The notes under the pieces: model-generated | Told to the model about the DNA's origin: nothing | Seen by the model: only the letters and a program-made list of their open reading frames with translations | Databases searched by the model: none | Made by a program: the position numbers and the translations under genes | Part shown: piece after piece, positions 13,793 to 16,766 of the stretch | How the letters are laid out: every line of letters begins with the position of its first letter | How positions within the stretch are numbered: the stretch's first letter is position 1 | NCBI GenBank assembly: GCA_029821255.1 | Contig: JALGTS010000003.1 | Location: 1-16,766 of the forward strand | DNA: 16,766 nt | From: Candidatus Zipacnadia bacterium | GTDB taxonomy: Bacteria; Armatimonadota; Zipacnadia; Zipacnadales; Zipacnadaceae | Direction: 5' to 3'

Positions 13793-14539
13793 ATGCGTCT
13801 GATCTCTTATGATGCTCATGTCAATATTGCCGAGGCCTCACAGATATCTGAGGCGGGCCAGTTCGTACGTGCTGCCGAAGCTGCCGGTCTGCAGGCAGTT
13901 GGTTTAGTTACCAGTTACAGGGCTGTTGACACTAACATAAATGAACGGCCTGAACAACTGGCGGCGGTTGGATCAGCCAGCCCGGTACGGGTTGTTCCGG
14001 CAATCCAGACAGAAATAATAGACACTTCAGGGCGAATCAGCGCCCCGGCCGGCGCCTGCCAAGCCTTCCCGCTGGTGTTGGTCCATCTAAGTGAGCGCAC
14101 TGCTGCGGTGGCCTATGATATACCCGTCCGGTGGGAGCGATTGATAGAAAACATTTTTGCCGCCTTGATGGGCGCGATCGAGACAGGGCTGGTTAATGTT
14201 TTGGCTTATCCATTCAATTTGGGGCGGTTCCCCGCGCCGGTGACTCCTGGTGAACTGCCTACCGAGCGGTTGGAGGAGCTGGGAGATGCGATGGCGGCAG
14301 CCGAAGTAGCCTGCGAGTTGTGTAATCGAGCCTGGTGGTGGTATCCTGACCTACCGCTGGGCGAATTCACTGAAGAATTCGCCCGAGTATTGCAGGCCTT
14401 CTCGCGCTGTGGAGTGAAGTTTATTGCCGGCAGCGATTGCTGCAGTATCGACGGAGTAGGCAACCTGCGCTATGTGCAGCGGCTGATGCAGCAGGCGGGC
14501 ATCCAGCGATCTCAACTGGTTGATATAGCCCGGCTTTGA
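13793..14539 (+). CDS. PHP-like protein with degenerate metal site
   Basis: A 248-residue protein resembling PHP-domain phosphoesterases (histidinol-phosphatase-like). The order of landmarks fits the family: SYDAHVN (Asp7, His9) at the N-terminus, VVPAIQTEI (Glu74), LVHLSE, NVLAYPFN, EVACELCN and GSDCCSIDGVG (Asp215). Several ligands expected from the family are changed: Asn11 for the second His of DxHxH, Tyr139 for the His of AHP, and Cys217 for the His of GSDAH. The trinuclear metal site is therefore probably incomplete or altered. The ATG at 13793 has an AGGAGAGG site just upstream, preferred over an earlier in-frame ATG inside the gap after pcm. The co-directional link with pcm may hint at a role in repair of damaged protein, but that is speculation. 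PHP family membership is likely, not certain. Confidence 0.65.
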   Translation: MRLISYDAHVNIAEASQISEAGQFVRAAEAAGLQAVGLVTSYRAVDTNINERPEQLAAVGSASPVRVVPAIQTEIIDTSGRISAPAGACQAFPLVLVHLSERTAAVAYDIPVRWERLIENIFAALMGAIETGLVNVLAYPFNLGRFPAPVTPGELPTERLEELGDAMAAAEVACELCNRAWWWYPDLPLGEFTEEFARVLQAFSRCGVKFIAGSDCCSIDGVGNLRYVQRLMQQAGIQRSQLVDIARL

Positions 14540-14545
14540 GCCGGG
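14529..14545 (+). other. Hairpin over the PHP-like gene stop codon
   Basis: CCCGGCT (14529-14535) and AGCCGGG (14539-14545) form a perfect 7-bp stem with a 3-nt loop that contains part of the TGA stop. No U-tract follows, so it is more likely a 3'-end stabilising structure than a terminator. Confidence 0.45.
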
Positions 14546-14594
14546 ATGCTGGCTGCTATGGGATAAGAGGTTGGCTGATGTGGAAAAGCGCACC

Positions 14595-14633
14595 AGCAGG
14601 GTCTCACCACAACGAGGGTTGGTCACCCCTGCT
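14595..14633. other. Bulged hairpin in intergenic region
   Basis: AGCAGGG (14595-14601) pairs with CCCTGCT (14627-14633). Inside, ACC/GGT and AAC/GTT add pairs around a GAGG loop. On the minus strand it is followed by GGTGCGCTTTTCC, so it may help end transcription of the gene at 14692-16766. It does not fold as a tRNA. Confidence 0.4.
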
Positions 14634-14637
14634 CCGA

Positions 14638-14678
14638 CGGCCCGAGGTTAACCTCGGGCCGCTAATGATTTTATTCTT
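14638..14678 (+). terminator. Palindromic terminator between convergent genes
   Basis: A perfect 24-bp palindrome (arm CGGCCCGAGGTT, 14638-14661) is followed on the plus strand by CTAATGATTTTATTCTT. It lies about 100 bp after the PHP-like gene and about 30 bp after the stop of the opposing gene, so it can act on both strands. The U-tract is interrupted, so termination efficiency is uncertain. Confidence 0.6.
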
Positions 14679-14691
14679 CCCTGAGCAGCTC

Positions 14692-16766
14692 TCATTTTCT
14701 GGACATCCAGGGCTGGCCTCCACGCTCTGGCCAGTGGGGGCCGTAATCTTCCTTCACCGGCGGGCGCGGGGCGAGTTGTCCCAGCCAGCCGGCATGGGGA
14801 TTCTTGAAATTGAAGCTCAGGCCGACGATCTCCAGGGGCCGGACCCGGACATAGACAGCTTGCTGGTGGTTGGTCCGTGCTTCGTCACTTAGAGAAAATA
14901 GTCCTTGGAAACTTCGTTCTACGAACTGCTCTGAATAAGATAGCCGCAGCAGGTGCATTTGCAAGGGAAGTGCTTGCAGCACCACCGCTACATCTATTGG
15001 CATTGAGGTGTTGTTCCACATAAATAGGATGCCTTCACTTTTCCGCATAAATGAGCGGTAGGTGATCGGCTCGCCTATCCGTCCGGAAAACCCCTCTTTG
15101 CCGGCCAGCCCCCGCAACGGCACTGTGCCTGCTAGCTCCCGTGTCAGTTCTCGTATCATCGCGAGTAGCGGCGGCGAGTCCGCAGCCTCTCCCTGCAACG
15201 AGGACAGTTGCTCGGCTGGAAACGTGGCAGCAGTGCAGCCCTGGGCGAAGCCGCTAATCAGTAGCCGGCCTGCCATCAGTGCATTCAGGCGACTGTCGCC
15301 GGTGCCGTGTAGGGCCAGATTATCCAGGAACAGCGGCAGTCGCAATTGTTGCTGAGTGAGCCATTGGCGGAGGCTGGCAAAGTCATATCGCCTGTCAAAA
15401 TCCACCCAAAACGAGCCCGGCTGGCGGCGCAAATGACCATCTATCTTCTCGGTCAGCACCACACCAGGGGGCAGCTCGTCAATATGTAGGCCCAGGGAGC
15501 CGACGGCTGTGCCCATACCTGCATCCAGGGCCTCCACGAGCTGGGGCGAAGGCATTAGTCCCTCCTCGGTGCTGACCACTGGCAGCGGCGGACTTATGAT
15601 GGCGGTCTCCGAGAGTTTGCTCCGCATCTGCTCAGCAGCAGAGGTTACCGCGGCAGCGATCTCGCTGCCGCTGCTTTGCTGTATTGAAGCAGGCAGGTAC
15701 AGCCCTACCAGAGAGGGCATCCGGTTGCCTTGCACTGCCTTGGCCCTGGCCAGTATGGCGGAGGCGTCGTCTTCCAGGGGCAGTGAGAGGATAATCTGGC
15801 CCGCCGCTTCGTTTAGCTGCTGGCTGATTGTGCTGGTAGGCACAGGTTCTTCCGGCATACGCATATGAAAGAACTGAGCCAGTTGACGGAGTTGGGGTGG
15901 GGAGGAGGCAAGTGATTGCGGCTCACCGCAGATGCCGATGGCCGGAAAGCGCGGCTCGCAGACTACCTCAAGGGGGACCTCCACTGTCTGGGAGCCAGAG
16001 GACAATTTGAGCTTGATCCAGTGCTTGCCGACTTGTAGCATCTGGATTGGTGGATGGAACAGCGTGGTGCCCCCGGCAGCGAAAGGCACAGTGAAGGTGG
16101 GCATATAGACTGCTGGTGGGCCCTGCAGGCTGATAGTTAGGTCCTTTTCAACATCGCCGCGATTAGTGACCAGAACATCCAGTTCGTGGCGGACGCCCTG
16201 GGCGACCGTCACTTTTGCGGGAAAGGTAATTTGCAGGCCGTTCACGCTTGTTACCATCTCCCGCTCGGTGCCCACCATGCGCCAGCGTCCATCCAAACTG
16301 CCCGACGGTTCCCAGCCGACCGGCAGCGGTTCCGGACTGGTTGCCGCGGGCAAGTCGGCCAGCGGGCCAGGCTTGCGCTCCGGAGGTGTCCAGGCACTCA
16401 GTTCTATCTGTTCAACTGACCACTCGCCCTCACCGCCGACAGCGCCGATTGCCAGGCGCACCGCCTCAGTTGCAGGAGCTGCCATGCCCAGTTTAATCGT
16501 GTGCACTTTGTTGTCTTTAAGCTCCAGATGCCACAGCGGCGTTATCTGGGTTGGTGATTCTGGAATGTCTGATACGAAGCTGACCGCCAGTGCGCCGCTG
16601 CCTGAGCGCATCTGTACGCGCATAGCAAGGGTGACTGGCTTGGTCATAACAGGCAGCGGCGGCGATACTACCCAGGCTCCAGCTTCGGATTGAGGAGTAA
16701 TGAAGAAGGCTGGTTTAGGGTGAAGTTCGCCCTCCACGTTGATCTTAGCTCCCGAACGCGGCGGCC
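14692..16766 (-). CDS. Large beta-sandwich protein of unknown function (5' end missing)
   Basis: The reading frame is open to the window edge, and the residues before the GTG at 16737 (PRSGAKIN) continue it without a stop. The gene is therefore probably truncated at its 5' end; about 690 residues are visible. From the GTG, residues 1-115 look like a carbohydrate-binding-type beta sandwich. About 165-265 form a second Ig-like beta domain (VTVAQGVRHELDVLVTNRGDVEKDLTISL), similar in style to CARDB/NEW3 domains. About 270-600 alternate strands and helices and could be an alpha/beta barrel. The last 80 residues are again beta-rich. I see no decisive catalytic motif. Such domain mixes are common in secreted or cell-surface glycan-active proteins, but any signal peptide would lie outside the window. 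Product and family unassigned. Confidence 0.75.
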   Translation of the reverse strand, partial: PPRSGAKINVEGELHPKPAFFITPQSEAGAWVVSPPLPVMTKPVTLAMRVQMRSGSGALAVSFVSDIPESPTQITPLWHLELKDNKVHTIKLGMAAPATEAVRLAIGAVGGEGEWSVEQIELSAWTPPERKPGPLADLPAATSPEPLPVGWEPSGSLDGRWRMVGTEREMVTSVNGLQITFPAKVTVAQGVRHELDVLVTNRGDVEKDLTISLQGPPAVYMPTFTVPFAAGGTTLFHPPIQMLQVGKHWIKLKLSSGSQTVEVPLEVVCEPRFPAIGICGEPQSLASSPPQLRQLAQFFHMRMPEEPVPTSTISQQLNEAAGQIILSLPLEDDASAILARAKAVQGNRMPSLVGLYLPASIQQSSGSEIAAAVTSAAEQMRSKLSETAIISPPLPVVSTEEGLMPSPQLVEALDAGMGTAVGSLGLHIDELPPGVVLTEKIDGHLRRQPGSFWVDFDRRYDFASLRQWLTQQQLRLPLFLDNLALHGTGDSRLNALMAGRLLISGFAQGCTAATFPAEQLSSLQGEAADSPPLLAMIRELTRELAGTVPLRGLAGKEGFSGRIGEPITYRSFMRKSEGILFMWNNTSMPIDVAVVLQALPLQMHLLRLSYSEQFVERSFQGLFSLSDEARTNHQQAVYVRVRPLEIVGLSFNFKNPHAGWLGQLAPRPPVKEDYGPHWPERGGQPWMSRK

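Noticed and set aside
14595..14633. Possible tRNA or tRNA-like gene
   Set aside because: There is no acceptor, D-arm or T-loop consensus (GGTTCRAnYC); only a bulged hairpin is present.
14536..14892. A 118-residue plus-strand ORF after the PHP-like gene
   Set aside because: It begins at the stop codon of the previous gene, crosses the palindromic terminator and is antisense to the next gene.

Overview
The window is about 16.8 kb of moderately GC-rich bacterial DNA that codes almost wall to wall. It is chromosomal and mostly housekeeping, with several lineage-specific genes between the core ones. I see no insertion sequence, phage, CRISPR array, tRNA or rRNA. Three things point to a non-proteobacterial, probably diderm bacterium: a perfect CIRCE operator before groES-groEL, a purine pathway using separate PurQ and PurS subunits, and a Poly_export/SLBB outer-envelope protein. 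Strong GGAGG ribosome binding sites and a Gram-positive-like SOS box before lexA fit lineages such as Armatimonadota or Chloroflexota. That placement is a guess from gene style, not a phylogenetic result.

Layout, left to right. (1) Positions 197-2322, minus strand: groES-groEL behind a sigmaA-type promoter overlapped by CIRCE, ending in a strong intrinsic terminator. The groEL reading frame is broken near its 3' end, where a short deletion (about 41 nt, inferred from the family consensus) puts the GGM tail out of frame. (2) 2501-6540, plus strand: a compact phosphodiesterase/alkaline-phosphatase superfamily enzyme, then a 1000-residue SecA with its own promoter and a roughly 95-residue extra segment in the second nucleotide-binding fold. 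(3) 6566-8031, minus strand: purQ then purS, the latter a tandem fusion of two PurS domains. (4) 8217-9902, plus strand: a secreted SLBB-repeat polysaccharide-export-type protein, divergent from purQ, whose promoter contains a 16-bp perfect palindrome between the -35 and -10 boxes. (5) 9909-10862, minus strand: a predicted TIM-barrel protein, followed by divergent lexA (10975-11589) with an SOS-like box overlapping the lexA -35. (6) 11664-12983, minus strand: a six-helix membrane protein with a cytoplasmic SpoIIE/RsbU-type PP2C phosphatase domain. Divergent from it is an apparent two-gene unit, pcm plus a PHP-like protein with degenerate metal ligands (13092-14539). (7) 14540-14691: a structured intergenic region with stacked hairpins. 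(8) 14692-16766, minus strand: the 3' part of a large beta-sandwich protein of unknown function that runs off the window edge.

Several genes concern protein quality and stress (GroES/GroEL, SecA, the isoaspartyl repair enzyme Pcm, LexA, a stress-type PP2C phosphatase), but they sit in separate transcription units. I did not find a convincing new multi-gene system. The most noteworthy points are the groEL break, the di-PurS fusion, the SecA insertion, the palindromic operator candidate before the SLBB gene, and the degenerate PHP protein co-transcribed with pcm.
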